The notes: generated from the sequence alone by a model not told the origin. Shown: positions 34,795-48,000, counted from the stretch's first letter. The stretch is DNA of 64,000 nt from Rhodanobacter sp. FDAARGOS 1247 (GCF_016889805.1 NZ_CP069535.1:3658001-3722000), one strand, 5' to 3'. Translations and numbers: made by a program.

Positions 34795-35748
34795 TCAATG
34801 CGCTTCGTTTCCGGCGGGCGCCGTCGGCTTGACGAACTTCAGCGTCATCCGGTCCGACTCGCCGATCGCCTGGTACTTCGCCTTGTCCTGGTCGCCCAGG
34901 GTCAGGGTCGGCGGCAGGGTCCAGACGCCCTTCGGATAGTCCTTCGTGTCTTTCGGATTCGCGTTGACCTCGCTGCTTTCCTCCAGCACGAAGCCGGCAT
35001 CGGTCGCCAGCTTCACCACGTACGGCGTGGGCAGGTAGCCGCTGCCTTTCACCGCATCGATCACGGCGCCTTCGCCGGCGCGGTGATCGACCACGCCGAG
35101 CACGCCGCCGGGCCTGAGCACGTCGAAGAAGGCCTTGAACATGGCCGGCCCGGTGCCGGCCATGCCTTTATCGGCAGCAATCCAGTTGTGCACGTTGCGG
35201 AAGGTCAGCACCACGTCGGCCGAACCGGGCGCCCCGAACTTCGGCGCGGCGGCATCGAATTCGACGATGCGGGCGTTGCCGTAATGCGCCGGGTCGGCGG
35301 CGAATTTCCGACGCAACGCGCTGTCGTCGCTGCGTGCCTCGCTGTCGGCGGACGGGGCTTTCTCCGCGGCGATGTAGTGGCCGTTGTCGTTCAGCAGCGG
35401 CGCCAGGATTTCCGCGTACCAGCCGCCGCCCGGGGTGATCTCGATCACTGTCTGGTCGGGCCGCACGCCGAAGAACTGCAGGGTCGCCTTGGGATGGCGG
35501 TAGGCGTCGCGCGCGCGGTTGGCGGGCGAACGCCAGCTGCCGGCCAGCACGCTGTCCAGCTGCGAAGCGGTGAAGTCGCTGGCGCTGGTGGGCGGCACCA
35601 GCTCATCCACGGGCTGGTCCGACTCCACCGATCCGGCCGACGCGGCCTGTGCGCGGGCAGGCCCGGGCAGCAGCAGCGCGGATGCCAGCAGCAAGGTTGC
35701 CGCGATGCCGATCCCGGCAGGTTTCGCCGCTGCGGTTGCACGAATCAT
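34795..35748 (-). CDS. Exported protein with class I methyltransferase fold
   Basis: 317 residues from ATG 35748, with GGGAG 6 nt upstream; a TTG two codons earlier is less likely. A signal peptide is clear (hydrophobic at about 10-28, ending near ARAQA). The mature part resembles the 'predicted methyltransferase' group (COG4798 type): VIEITPGGGWYAEILAPLL is in the place of the SAM-binding loop, and DVVLTFRNVHNWI and FKAFFDVLRPGGVLGVVDHRAGEGA follow. Such enzymes normally need cytoplasmic SAM, so an exported copy is puzzling; the activity is unproven. It lies between the pseudouridine synthase and the NYN protein on the same strand, without close coupling. Confidence 0.8.
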   Translation of the reverse strand: MIRATAAAKPAGIGIAATLLLASALLLPGPARAQAASAGSVESDQPVDELVPPTSASDFTASQLDSVLAGSWRSPANRARDAYRHPKATLQFFGVRPDQTVIEITPGGGWYAEILAPLLNDNGHYIAAEKAPSADSEARSDDSALRRKFAADPAHYGNARIVEFDAAAPKFGAPGSADVVLTFRNVHNWIAADKGMAGTGPAMFKAFFDVLRPGGVLGVVDHRAGEGAVIDAVKGSGYLPTPYVVKLATDAGFVLEESSEVNANPKDTKDYPKGVWTLPPTLTLGDQDKAKYQAIGESDRMTLKFVKPTAPAGNEAH

Positions 35749-35824
35749 GGTCAACTCCCTGGCGTGTGGCGGAACGTTCGAACTTCCAATATCACGAAAA
35801 CCATGTGCAATCCCGGTGCAGGCC

Positions 35825-36487
35825 TCAGGACGGACGCGGGCACACCGATTGCAGGCCGTCGATGTGTTCGTGCAGATCCGGCGCGATGCCCTGCCACATC
35901 GGGTCGAGGATGAAGTCGATGCCTTCGTAGCGGGCCAGCTTTGCGGCGGGGATGAAATCCGCGTCGCCGGCGATCAGGATGATCTGGTCGACCAGCTTCT
36001 TGTAGGTCAGCGCCGCGATGTCGATGCCGATCTTCATGTCGACCTGGGTCTGGCGCATGTCCGGCTCGAAATGCCCGTCATCCAGATCGTCCCAGCGCAG
36101 GCTGCCGTCGCGCAACTGCTGGTAGGCACTGCGCTTCAGCTGCCACTCGCCGCGCTCGGACAGGCGCCCCAGCCGCAGCGCCATCTTGCGCTGGCGACGC
36201 AACTGGTCGTGCAGCTCGCGGCGAAACGCGGCCGCGCCGGTACGGCCGAAGTCGACACTGTCGCCGCTGACCGGCTTGATGAAACTCTTTTCCAGCGGCG
36301 GGCAATCGTAGAAGAAGATCCGGTACAGCTGTTCGCGCGGGCGGTCGACCGCCTTCAGGTGTTCCAGCGCCATGCCGAACACGGTCTTGGCCACCGCGCG
36401 CGCATCACCGGCATCGCGCTCGCCGTAGACCTTGCGGTAGCGGGCAAGAAAGAAGGCACCGTCGACGAGGATGGCAGTGCGACTCAT
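35825..36487 (-). CDS. NYN-domain protein (LabA/DUF88-like)
   Basis: 220 residues, one NYN domain, a PIN-like fold related to RNases. The acidic residues expected in the active site are present: D9 in AILVDGAFF, the Asp pair in VDMKIGIDIA, and LIAGDADFIPAAKLA. The C-terminal RYEGIDFILDPMWQGIAPDLHEHIDGL matches the LabA-like group. A ribonuclease role is plausible from the fold, but the physiological substrate is unknown. It stands 82 bp from the formaldehyde dehydrogenase gene and is not tightly coupled to it. Base composition and codon use look like the surroundings. Confidence 0.85.
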   Translation of the reverse strand: MSRTAILVDGAFFLARYRKVYGERDAGDARAVAKTVFGMALEHLKAVDRPREQLYRIFFYDCPPLEKSFIKPVSGDSVDFGRTGAAAFRRELHDQLRRQRKMALRLGRLSERGEWQLKRSAYQQLRDGSLRWDDLDDGHFEPDMRQTQVDMKIGIDIAALTYKKLVDQIILIAGDADFIPAAKLARYEGIDFILDPMWQGIAPDLHEHIDGLQSVCPRPS

Positions 36488-36569
36488 GGAACGACCCTGG
36501 GCATGACGTGTGCAGACATGGAGACGGCGAACGCCGCCAGCGTGGCTGGCGGCGCCTGCACATTCTACG

Positions 36570-37685
<1,116 letters not shown>

Positions 37686-37752
37686 TCAACTCCTGACGAC
37701 GGTCGGCAACGACCCACGATGATGACGTGTCCGTGCGGATTGTGAAACCGCC

Positions 37753-38673
37753 TCAGTCCATCGCCGTGTCACCGGGCCGGAACGCCGACATCTGCCGTCG
37801 GTAATCCTCCGCCTCGGCCAGCAGCCACTCGCGGAACAGCTGCAGGCCGCGATGTTCCAGCGAGCGTGGCGGATACACCAGCCAGTACGCCTCCTTGACC
37901 GCCATGTAGCGTTCGCCCAGCACCTGCAGCCGGCCGGCATCGATCAGCGACTTCGACGTCACCATCCGTCCGAGTCCCACGCCGAGCCCTTCCAGCGCCG
38001 CATGGCGCAGCGCATCGAGGCTGTCGAACTGGGCCACGTAGCGCTTCGGTCGCGCGCCGCCGCTGCGCTTGAACCAGTCGTCCCAGCGCGTCGACGGCGC
38101 CGGCTCGCCGAGCAGCGGCCAGCGCGACAGGTCGCGCGGATCGGTGTCGCCCATCCGCGCCACCAGCTCGGGTGCAGCCACCGGCGCGATCCATTCGCCG
38201 AACAGTCGCTCGCTGTGCAGGCCGGCCCACTCGCCGCGGCCGTAGCGCAGACCGACATCCACCGGTTCGCGCTCGAAATTCACCAGGGTCGAACCCGACT
38301 GCAGGCTGAGCTCCAGCTCCGGATGCGCGGCCACCAGCCGCGGCAGCCTGGGCACCAGCCAGCTCGACATGATGCCGGGGCTGGCGCTGAGCGTGAGTGC
38401 GTCATGGCGGCGCGTGCGATACGCCGTCAGCGCGTGCTCGATGCCGTCGACATGCCCGCCGACCGCCTCCAGCAGGCTGCAGCCTTCGACGGTCAGCGTC
38501 ACGCCGCGCGGACCGCGCTCGAACAGGCGCCGTTCCAGGCGTTCTTCCAGCTGGCGCATCTGGTGGCTGAGCGCGCTGACGGTGAGATTCGCCTGCGCCG
38601 CGGCGCGCGACAGGTTGCCCAGCCGGGCGACCAGCACGAACTGTTGCAACAGGCCCAGTGGCAACTTTCCCAT
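37753..38673 (-). CDS. LysR-family transcriptional regulator (GcvA-like)
   Basis: 306 residues. The N-terminal winged helix is typical (LLQQFVLVARLGNLSRAAAQANLTVSALSHQMRQLEERLERRLFERGPRGVTLTVEG, residues 9-65). The co-inducer domain has the GcvA-group pattern (SWLVPRLPRLVAAHPELELSLQSG, VDVGLRYGRGEW, FDSLDALRHAALEGLGVGLGRM). The effector is unknown. It is transcribed away from a small ORF and the aldo/keto reductase, and towards frmA. LysR regulators often control a divergent neighbour, so the small ORF plus aldo/keto reductase is the more likely target. That is inference. The 107-bp divergent gap holds T-N11-A-type sites too degenerate to call. Confidence 0.88.
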   Translation of the reverse strand: MGKLPLGLLQQFVLVARLGNLSRAAAQANLTVSALSHQMRQLEERLERRLFERGPRGVTLTVEGCSLLEAVGGHVDGIEHALTAYRTRRHDALTLSASPGIMSSWLVPRLPRLVAAHPELELSLQSGSTLVNFEREPVDVGLRYGRGEWAGLHSERLFGEWIAPVAAPELVARMGDTDPRDLSRWPLLGEPAPSTRWDDWFKRSGGARPKRYVAQFDSLDALRHAALEGLGVGLGRMVTSKSLIDAGRLQVLGERYMAVKEAYWLVYPPRSLEHRGLQLFREWLLAEAEDYRRQMSAFRPGDTAMD

Positions 38674-38780
38674 CTTGAATTTCCTTCAAGCCTGGCTTGC
38701 GAATATATCGCTTTTTGGCGGCCTGGCGCCTGCGTATCTTGAACGCTCCCCAAGCCGCAGCCCTCCCGAGGAGGCTCCCC

Positions 38781-38963
38781 ATGAACTCGTTGTGGAAAGA
38801 TCTGCTGTTCCTGCATGGCTACCTGGTGCGCAAGGAAGACCTGGACTGGCGCCCCGACGCTCCACTCAAGACCGCCCAGGACGACAAACCGGCTAGCCTG
38901 GCCAAACGCACCGTGGTGGCGTGCTGCGCCCACGTGTGGCCACGCCTCGCCGGCCCGCGCTGA
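38781..38963 (+). CDS. Small hypothetical protein upstream of the aldo/keto reductase
   Basis: 60 residues (MNSLWKDLLFLHGYLVRKEDL at the start), with a strong ribosome site GAGGAGG about 8 nt before ATG 38781. The protein is hydrophobic at the front and basic at the end, with two adjacent Cys (VVACCAH). I do not recognise a family. A longer reading starts at 38697 but has no ribosome site there. It lies divergent from the LysR gene and 108 bp before the aldo/keto reductase on the same strand. The ribosome site and position support a real gene; the function is unknown. Confidence 0.55.
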   Translation: MNSLWKDLLFLHGYLVRKEDLDWRPDAPLKTAQDDKPASLAKRTVVACCAHVWPRLAGPR

Positions 38964-39071
38964 ACCGGGCGCGGGCTTGAATACCGCGGATATGCAGCCA
39001 CTTCGGCTGGATCGCGCGCCGCCGGCCGGGCCGCGCGCGGATCCTTCGCCTGCCGCCATCCGAGGTATTCC

Positions 39072-40016
39072 ATGCACCAGCGCCCACTCGGCAACTCGCC
39101 GCTTTCCATCGCCCCGCTCGCCTTCGGCGGCAACGTGTTCGGCTGGAGCGCCGACGAGAAGCGTTCATTCGAACTGCTCGATGCCTTCGTCGACGCCGGC
39201 GGCAACCTGATCGACACCGCGGACGTCTATCCGGCGTGGGTGCCGGGCAACCGTGGCGGCGAATCGGAAACCATCATCGGCAAGTGGCTGAAGCAGAGCG
39301 GCAAGCGCGACCGCGTGGTGATCTCCACCAAGGTGGCCAAGTGGGCCGAACAGCCGGGCCTGTCGCCGGTGAACATCCAGCAGGCAGTGGACGGTTCGCT
39401 GCAGCGCCTGCAGGTCGACTGCATCGACCTGTACCAGGCGCACGAGGACGACGCCAGCGTGCCGATGGAAGAAACCCTGGGCGCCTTCGCCCGCTTGATC
39501 GAGGCCGGCAAGGTGCGGGTGATCGGCGCGTCCAACTTCAGCGCCGCCCGTTTCGCCGACGCGCTGGCGATGTCGCAACGGCACGGCCTGCCCCGCTACG
39601 AAAGCCTGCAGCCGGAGTACAACCTGGTCAGCCGCGCCGGCTACGAGCAGGCACTGGAACCGCTGATCCGCCGCGAGAACATCGGCGTGATCAGCTATTA
39701 CGCACTGGCCAGCGGCTTCCTCAGCGGCAAGTACCGCAGCGCCGCCGACCTGGCCAAGAGTTCGGCACGCGGTGGCGCGGTGAAGAAGTTCCTGAACCCG
39801 CACGGCCTGCAGGTGCTGGCCGCGCTGGACGCGGTGGCCGCCGCCCACCACGCCACTCCCGCCCAGGTCGCACTGGCCTGGCTGATCGCCCGCCCCGGCC
39901 TCACCGCGCCGATCGTCAGCGCCACCAGCGTGGAGCAGCTGCGCGAATTGCTCGGCGCCACCGGGCTGCAGCTGGATGACGGCGAGATCGCACGACTGGA
40001 TGTCGCCAGCGCCTGA
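39072..40016 (+). CDS. Aldo/keto reductase
   Basis: 314 residues. NADPH-dependent (beta/alpha)8 barrel reductase. The catalytic tetrad can be seen: Asp and Tyr in NLIDTADVYPAW, Lys in VVISTKVAKW and His in DLYQAHEDD. The cofactor end has IGASNFSA, PEYNLVSR, VISYYALASGFLSGKYR and the late AWLIARPGLTAPIVSATSVEQLRELL. It is closest in style to the YajO/Tas-like group. The substrate is unknown. It lies downstream of a small ORF and is divergent from a LysR regulator that may control it. It ends 13 bp from the convergent TraB/GumN gene. Confidence 0.9.
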   Translation: MHQRPLGNSPLSIAPLAFGGNVFGWSADEKRSFELLDAFVDAGGNLIDTADVYPAWVPGNRGGESETIIGKWLKQSGKRDRVVISTKVAKWAEQPGLSPVNIQQAVDGSLQRLQVDCIDLYQAHEDDASVPMEETLGAFARLIEAGKVRVIGASNFSAARFADALAMSQRHGLPRYESLQPEYNLVSRAGYEQALEPLIRRENIGVISYYALASGFLSGKYRSAADLAKSSARGGAVKKFLNPHGLQVLAALDAVAAAHHATPAQVALAWLIARPGLTAPIVSATSVEQLRELLGATGLQLDDGEIARLDVASA

Positions 40017-40029
40017 CCGTCGGTACGAA

Positions 40030-41049
40030 TCATTCCGGCGCGTCGACCTGGTAGCCCTCGGCGCGCAACGTGGCCAGGTAGCCGTCCGGGTTCAGCAGCT
40101 CGTCCATCGGCAGCAAGGCGAAGGTCTGCGAGTTGGCCGTCAGCGCCTTGCGCGCGGCCGTCAGCCAGGTGCTGCGCAGGCGTGCCGGCACGTCGCCGAG
40201 ACCCAGTGTCTGCGCAAAGCCGGCGCCGGTCACCGCCGCCACGCAGGCGTCACGGCGATCGCTGTCGGGCAGTCGGCGCAGGGTCTGCAGGTCGCCGGTG
40301 GCCCAGGCGTTCGCCCGTGCGGTCATCGCCGGCATGTCGTGCTCGACGCTGTCCAGGGTGCGGATGAAGCAGGTGGTGTCGTGCGGTGCCGCCTGCCTGA
40401 AGGCCTTGATCGCCTCGCGCGGATGCTCGATCACCACGCGATAGTCCACCGGCACCTCGGCCACGCCGTGCTGTTTGGCCAGGCCGTCGATGCTCGCCTG
40501 GATGCCGCCGGAACGACTCAGGCCGTTCGCCTTCAGCGCCTTGTGGTAGAGCTCTTCCGAGGCGAACAGCGGACGCCAGCGCTCGACGCCGCGATCGCGG
40601 CCGATGTACTTCTGCTTCAACACCAGCCAGCGTGCATGCACCGGCGGCGGCAGCACGTCCTGCAGCCGGCGGCCGTCGTCGTTCTTGCGCGCGCTGTACG
40701 CCGAGGGCAGCAGGAAGAGCTTGCCGAAGAAGCCCACCTTGGCCTCGAGCCTGACCGCAGGCGCCAGCAGCACCTGTTGCGAGGCGGCGATCACCTGCTC
40801 CACCTCCTGCGCCTGCCACTGCATGTCGCGGGGCAACGGCGAGAGCGTGCCCAGCACCCACATCACGTGATCGCCCTTGCTGACCTTCCACAGACCCGGC
40901 CCGGGCTGCACGCCGCTGACCACCACCATCGGCAGGTCGGCGACCCGGGACGAGGCGGATGACGCCGGCGCCGGCGCGGACGCCGATTGCGCGAACAGCG
41001 GCAGGGTGACGACCAGCAGCAGCGGACACAGTCCTTGCCAAACACGCAT
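40030..41049 (-). CDS. Exported TraB/GumN-family protein
   Basis: 339 residues. The signal peptide ends near LFAQSASA (about 25). The TraB/GumN core follows: GLWKVSKGDHVMWVLGTLSPLPRDMQW, which keeps only part of the usual GxxH motif (GTLS in place of GTIH), then a helical domain and FALLPMDELLNPDGYLATLRAEGYQVDAPE at the end, where family members usually have GAGHL. Some relatives are metal-dependent proteases (TIKI-like), but here the expected first-motif His is not seen, so activity is doubtful. The family name comes from GumN of the xanthan cluster; no gum genes are nearby. GGAGAGGGAG precedes the ATG. It is cut off from icd by a terminator. Confidence 0.8.
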   Translation of the reverse strand: MRVWQGLCPLLLVVTLPLFAQSASAPAPASSASSRVADLPMVVVSGVQPGPGLWKVSKGDHVMWVLGTLSPLPRDMQWQAQEVEQVIAASQQVLLAPAVRLEAKVGFFGKLFLLPSAYSARKNDDGRRLQDVLPPPVHARWLVLKQKYIGRDRGVERWRPLFASEELYHKALKANGLSRSGGIQASIDGLAKQHGVAEVPVDYRVVIEHPREAIKAFRQAAPHDTTCFIRTLDSVEHDMPAMTARANAWATGDLQTLRRLPDSDRRDACVAAVTGAGFAQTLGLGDVPARLRSTWLTAARKALTANSQTFALLPMDELLNPDGYLATLRAEGYQVDAPE

Positions 41050-41116
41050 CGCGAAAACTCCCTCTCCAGATGATGACCGGCGATGCCGCGCGACCCGAAG
41101 GCGGGCGCAGCCGCAA

Positions 41117-41148
41117 AGAAAAACGGGGCGCCGATCGGCGCCCCGTTT
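41117..41148 (-). terminator. Rho-independent terminator of icd
   Basis: Perfect 12-bp stem (AAACGGGGCGCC at 41121-41132 with its complement at 41137-41148) around GATC. On the minus strand it is followed by TTTCTTT. It lies about 25 bp after the icd stop. Confidence 0.92.
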
Positions 41149-41171
41149 CCGGCACGGACCGGCTCAGTGCG

Positions 41172-43571
<2,400 letters not shown>

Positions 43572-43596
43572 TCAACGCCCATGACAAGGAAGGAAT

Positions 43597-43965
43597 ATGA
43601 GTCAGTTGAGCCAATCCATCGTCGACTTCATCGCCGGCCTGCAACCGCTGTACACCTGCCAGCACGCCGACGGCCGCGAATGCGCGCTGTCCTTGCTGGA
43701 CGGCTCGCTGATCCTGCCGGTGGACGAAACCCACTCGGCGGAGCCGGAAGGCTGGGTCGCGGTGTACTGGCAGGGCGACAGCCGCCGCCATTCCGAAGTG
43801 CCGGGTACGCAACTGGCCAGCGTGGCGGTATGGCGACATGTGGAATTGCATGGGGCCGGGCGCGATGCGGACGAACGTCTGGCCCTGCGCGAACAGCTGG
43901 CCCAGCGCTTCGAGCGGGAAACCGGCCTGTCATTGCAGCACGCCGCCGTGGCCTTGCCGGCCTGA
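43597..43965 (+). CDS. Conserved-looking hypothetical protein
   Basis: 122 residues, with a good ribosome site (AAGGAAGG) 4-5 nt before ATG 43597. It is soluble and acidic, with no signal peptide or membrane segment. I do not recognise a domain. The sequence alternates strands and a C-terminal helix (DADERLALREQLAQRFERETGLSLQH). Codon use is like that of neighbouring genes and the frame is free of low-complexity sequence, which supports a real gene. It is divergent from icd and convergent with the lipoprotein gene; a GC hairpin separates the latter pair. Confidence 0.75.
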   Translation: MSQLSQSIVDFIAGLQPLYTCQHADGRECALSLLDGSLILPVDETHSAEPEGWVAVYWQGDSRRHSEVPGTQLASVAVWRHVELHGAGRDADERLALREQLAQRFERETGLSLQHAAVALPA

Positions 43966-43994
43966 ACGGTCGGTCCGACCGCTGACCGGAACGG

Positions 43995-44027
43995 TCGGGC
44001 GGGCGACGCGTTGCGCCGCCCGCCCGA
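43995..44027. terminator. GC-rich hairpin between convergent genes
   Basis: 11-bp arms TCGGGCGGGCG and complement (43995-44005, 44017-44027) with an 11-nt loop. It lies between convergent stop codons, with no T run. A terminator role is likely by position. Confidence 0.55.
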
Positions 44028-44043
44028 TACGGACCTCAGCCGT

Positions 44044-44577
44044 TCATTTGATCGAGAAGTCCTTGCTGGCGACCGGCCGGCCGTCCAGCGAGATGTCCAC
44101 CTTGTAGTTGCCGGCGGGGAAACCGCTCGGCTTGCTGATCATGAACACGGTGGTTTCCGGCCCGCTCGCATTCAGCGCCTTGCTGTCCTCATGCACGGTC
44201 TGGCCATCCTGGTAGGTCCACTTCGCGGCCAGTGTGCCGTTGCCACTGCCCGTCGTATCGACCGACGCGTAGATGCTGTCCTTCGGCGCGAACGAGTCGC
44301 CGCTGGCCGCGATCCGGTTGTTCGCGTCCACGCTGGAACCCAGCTGGACCGAGCTGAAGCTGATCGCCGCCGCGTTGCCGGTATTGTCCATGCCCATGGC
44401 CGCGGTGCTGGCGGGGGCGGGCGCCATGGTGGTGGGCGGAGGCGCTGGCGCCGTGGCCGCGGGCGGTGGCGTGGCGGGAATCTGCGAGGCCGAATCGTCG
44501 GTCTTGCCGCAGCCGCCCAGCGCCAGCGCTGCGGCCAGTGATGCGGCGAGGATCAGGGGTTGGCGAGTCATCTTCAT
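44044..44577 (-). CDS. Putative lipoprotein
   Basis: 177 residues. The N-terminal signal has a lipobox (LGGC, Cys23), followed by Lys, so outer-membrane sorting is likely. A Pro/Ala-rich tether (about 33-60) leads to a small beta-rich domain (about 70-177, ISFSSVQLGSSVDANNRI, DSIYASVDTTGSGNGTLAAKWTYQDGQTVHEDSKAL, FPAGNYKVDISLDGRPVASKDFSIK), similar in outline to an immunoglobulin-like fold. The function is unknown. GGAGACATGCC precedes the ATG. The LysM gene lies 37 bp upstream on the same strand, so the two may form one transcript related to the cell envelope. Confidence 0.82.
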   Translation of the reverse strand: MKMTRQPLILAASLAAALALGGCGKTDDSASQIPATPPPAATAPAPPPTTMAPAPASTAAMGMDNTGNAAAISFSSVQLGSSVDANNRIAASGDSFAPKDSIYASVDTTGSGNGTLAAKWTYQDGQTVHEDSKALNASGPETTVFMISKPSGFPAGNYKVDISLDGRPVASKDFSIK

Positions 44578-44614
44578 GGCATGTCTCCTGTTGCGGGGCT
44601 TGCGGTGTCGTTGC

Positions 44615-44917
44615 TCAGGGCTTCGCCGGAATTTTCAGCATCTGGCCGGCCTTGATGTGGTCCGGGTCGGTGAGCTGGTCACGGTTCGCATCGAAGATCG
44701 GCTTCCACGCATTGCCGTTGCCATAGAAATGCCTGGCGATCTTCGACAGGCTGTCGCCTGCCACCACTTCGTAGACCGTGGCTTCGTCGGCGGTCGAACT
44801 CACATGCGATTGCACGTCGCTGAAATCGGCCTTCGCCGCAGGCGGCATCTGCGCGGCCTGGCTGCGCACCTCGCTGCGCACGTCGGAGAAGTCCGGCTTG
44901 CCGGTTTCGTTGCCCAT
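44615..44917 (-). CDS. LysM-domain protein (Kbp/YgaU-like)
   Basis: 100 residues. A short N-terminal part is followed by one LysM domain (about 47-98, VYEVVAGDSLSKIARHFYGNGNAWKPIFDANRDQL, then IKAGQMLKIPAKP), which binds peptidoglycan sugars. The arrangement resembles the C-terminal half of E. coli Kbp/YgaU, without its BON domain. No signal peptide is seen, as also in Kbp. GGAGAC precedes the ATG. It is followed after 37 bp by the lipoprotein gene. A role in the envelope or in potassium sensing is only suggested by the family. Confidence 0.85.
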   Translation of the reverse strand: MGNETGKPDFSDVRSEVRSQAAQMPPAAKADFSDVQSHVSSTADEATVYEVVAGDSLSKIARHFYGNGNAWKPIFDANRDQLTDPDHIKAGQMLKIPAKP

Positions 44918-45087
44918 GGCGTTGTCTCCGTCTCTATTGAAGAGGGAGTCATAGGTAACGGTCGTCCGGTTAACGCCTTGTGAGTGCGTTGCCGAAGTGT
45001 TCAGCCTGGAAGCTGGTGCCGGGAGCGTCCCTGTTCACGGCGACCAGCGGCACGGTCGGATACCCGGACGATTCACGACGGCCGTCG

Positions 45088-48000
45088 TCACGCCCCTGCC
45101 AGCTGACGGCGGCGCCGCGCCAGCTGACGCTCGCGCCGGCGTGCGGACCATGCCCGTCGGCGCTGGGCCAGGCAGGAGAAGATCACGTACAGCGCCGGGG
45201 TGCTCAGCAGGGTGAGGCTTTGCGAGATCAGCAGGCCGCCGATCAGGGCGATGCCCAGCGGGCGGCGCAGTTCGCTGCCTTCGCCCAGGCCGATCGCGAT
45301 GGGCAGCGCGGCGAGGATCGCCACCATCGTGGTCATCATGATCGGGCGGAAGCGCACGGTGCACGCCTCGCGCGCGGCTTCGAGCGGGCTCTTGCCGTGC
45401 TCGCGTTCGGCGACCAGGGCGAAGTCGATCATCATGATCGCGTTCTTCTTGACGATGCCGATCAACAGCACCAGCGCGATCTGCGCCACCACCGACAATT
45501 CGGTGCCGGTCAGCCACAACGCCAGCAGCGCGCCGACGCCGGCGGCTGGCAGGGTGGACAGGATGGTCACCGGATGGATCAGGTTTTCGTACAGCATGCC
45601 CAGCACGATGTAGACGGTCAGCACCGCGGCCAGGATCAGCCAGCCCATGCCGCTCTGCGACTGCTCGAAGCGACGGAAGTTGCCGCCCATCTGCACCTTG
45701 ATGTCGCCGGGCATGCGCATGTTCTGCACGGTGCCCTGGATGATACCCATCGCCTCGCCCATGCTGACGCCGGGCGCGAGGTTGAAGCTGAGGTCCATCG
45801 TGCTGTACTGGTTTTCGTGGGTGATCTGCGATGGCGCCAGCCCCGGCTCCTGCCGGGTGAAGGCGGTGATCGGAATCATCCTGCCGCTGCTGGAGGCCAC
45901 GTAGATGCGGTTCAGCGCATCGGGCGTGGCGGTCTGGTCGGGCAGCGCGTTGACCACCACCTTGTACTGGTTGATGTCGGAGTAGATCGTGCTGACCTGG
46001 CGCTGGCCAAAGGCGTCGTAGAGCGCGCCGTCGATCGCGCCGATCGACACGCCCAGGCGCGCGGCCTTGTCGCGGTCGATCACCATGTTCTGGCGCAGGC
46101 CCGCTTCGTCGACGTCGGTGCCCACGTCGCTGAGCTTGGGATTCTTCTTCAGCTCGGCCTGCAGTTTCGGCAGCCACTCCTGCAGGCTGGCCTGGTCGTT
46201 GCCCTGCAGTGAAACCTGGTACTGGGCGCCCTGGCTGGTGCCGCCACCGCCGCCGCTGGGCAGGTCCTGCACCGGGCGCAGGCGCAGGTTGAGGTCGGGA
46301 TACTTGGCCGCCTTGGCGCTGAGTCGGGCCAGCACGGTGAAGGTATCGTCCTTGCGACCCTGCGCCCGGGTCTTCAGGTCGATGTTGAACGAGCCGCTGG
46401 TGCCCTGCCGGCTGCTGCCCAGGCGCGAGCCCACGGTGGCCACGTCGGGATCGGCCATCAGCATCGCGGTCAGCCGTTCCAGCCGCTGCTTGCTCTCGGC
46501 GAAGGAGACCGTGGCGCTGGAACTGGCGCGGCCCCAGATCAGGCCGGTGTCCTGCTGCGGGAACAGGCCGGCCTTGACCACGCCGAACAGGAAGAAGGTG
46601 GCCACGATCAGCGCCAGCGGCGTCAGCGCGAACAGCAGCGCGTGCCGCAGCGAGAAGTTCAGCGCGCGGGTGTAGACCCGCAGCATGCCGGCGTGGAAAC
46701 CGTCCAGCGAACGCGCCAGTCGCGACGGCGCCGCCGCCTTGTGCGCGTCATGTCCGCTGAGGAAGCGTCCGCACAGCGCTGGCGTGAGGGTCAGCGAGAC
46801 CAGCGCGGAAACCACGATCGCCGACACCAGGGTCACCGCGAATTCGTGCATGAACATGCCGGTGACGCCGCCGGCGAACAGCAGCGGGATGAACACCGCG
46901 ATCAGCGAGGCGGTGATCGACACGATGGTGAAGCCGATTTCGCGGGCGCCGGCGAGGGTGGCCTGCATCCGCGTCATGCCGTCGTCGATGTGGCGGATGA
47001 TGTTCTCGATCACCACGATCGCGTCGTCGACCACGAAGCCGATCGCGATCACCAGCGCCAGCAGGGTGAGGTTGTTCAGGGTGTAGCCGAGGATGTACAT
47101 CACCACGAACGCGCCGGCCAGCGACAGCGGCACCGCTGCCGCCGCGATCAGCGTGGGCGCCAGCCGGCGCAGGAACAGCGCCATCGTGAGGATCACCATC
47201 GCCAGCGAGATCAGCAAGGTGGCCTGCACCTCGTGCAGCGAGGCGCGGATGGTCGGCGTGCCGTCGAAGAATGGGGTGAGTTCGGTGCCCGGCTGCAGAT
47301 AGGCGCGCAGGGTCGGCAGCTGGTCCTTGACCAGGTCCACCGTGGCAATCACGTTGGCGTCGGCCTTCTTGTAGACGTACATCAGCACCGCCGGCTTGCC
47401 GCGGAACCAGGCCGCCTGGTACGCGTCCTGCTGGCCGGCGTAGACCCTGGCCACGTCGGACAGCCGCACCGGCGTGCCATTGCGGTTGGCGATCACCAGC
47501 TGGGCGAATTCGTCGGCGCTGTGCATCTGCGTGGTGGCGCTGATCGCCATGGTGGTCTTGCCGTTGGACAGGAAGCCCTCCGGCGAGGTGACGTTGGCCG
47601 CGCTCAGCGCATTGCGCAGCTGGTCCGGCGACAAGCCCATCGCGTTCAGCGCGCGCAGGTTCACGTCGACGCGGATCGCCGGCGTGGCGGCGCCGGCGAT
47701 CTCCACCGACGACACGCCGGGCAGCTGGCGCAGCCGCTGGGCCAGCAGCGAGTCGGCGGCGTTGTAGAGGTCGGCGGCGGACTGGGTGTCGGAGGTCATC
47801 GCCAGCGCGATGATCGGATCGTCGTTCGGGTTGGCCTTCTGGTAGCCCGGTGCGCCGTTGAGGCCGCTGGGCAGGTCCGGCGCCGCCGAGTTGATCGCCG
47901 CCTGCACGTCGCGCGCGGCCGCGTCCAGGTCGGTGCCGTTCTGGAACATCATGAAGACGAAGGTGCTGCCCTCGGAGCTGGACGAGCGCATCGTCTCGAT

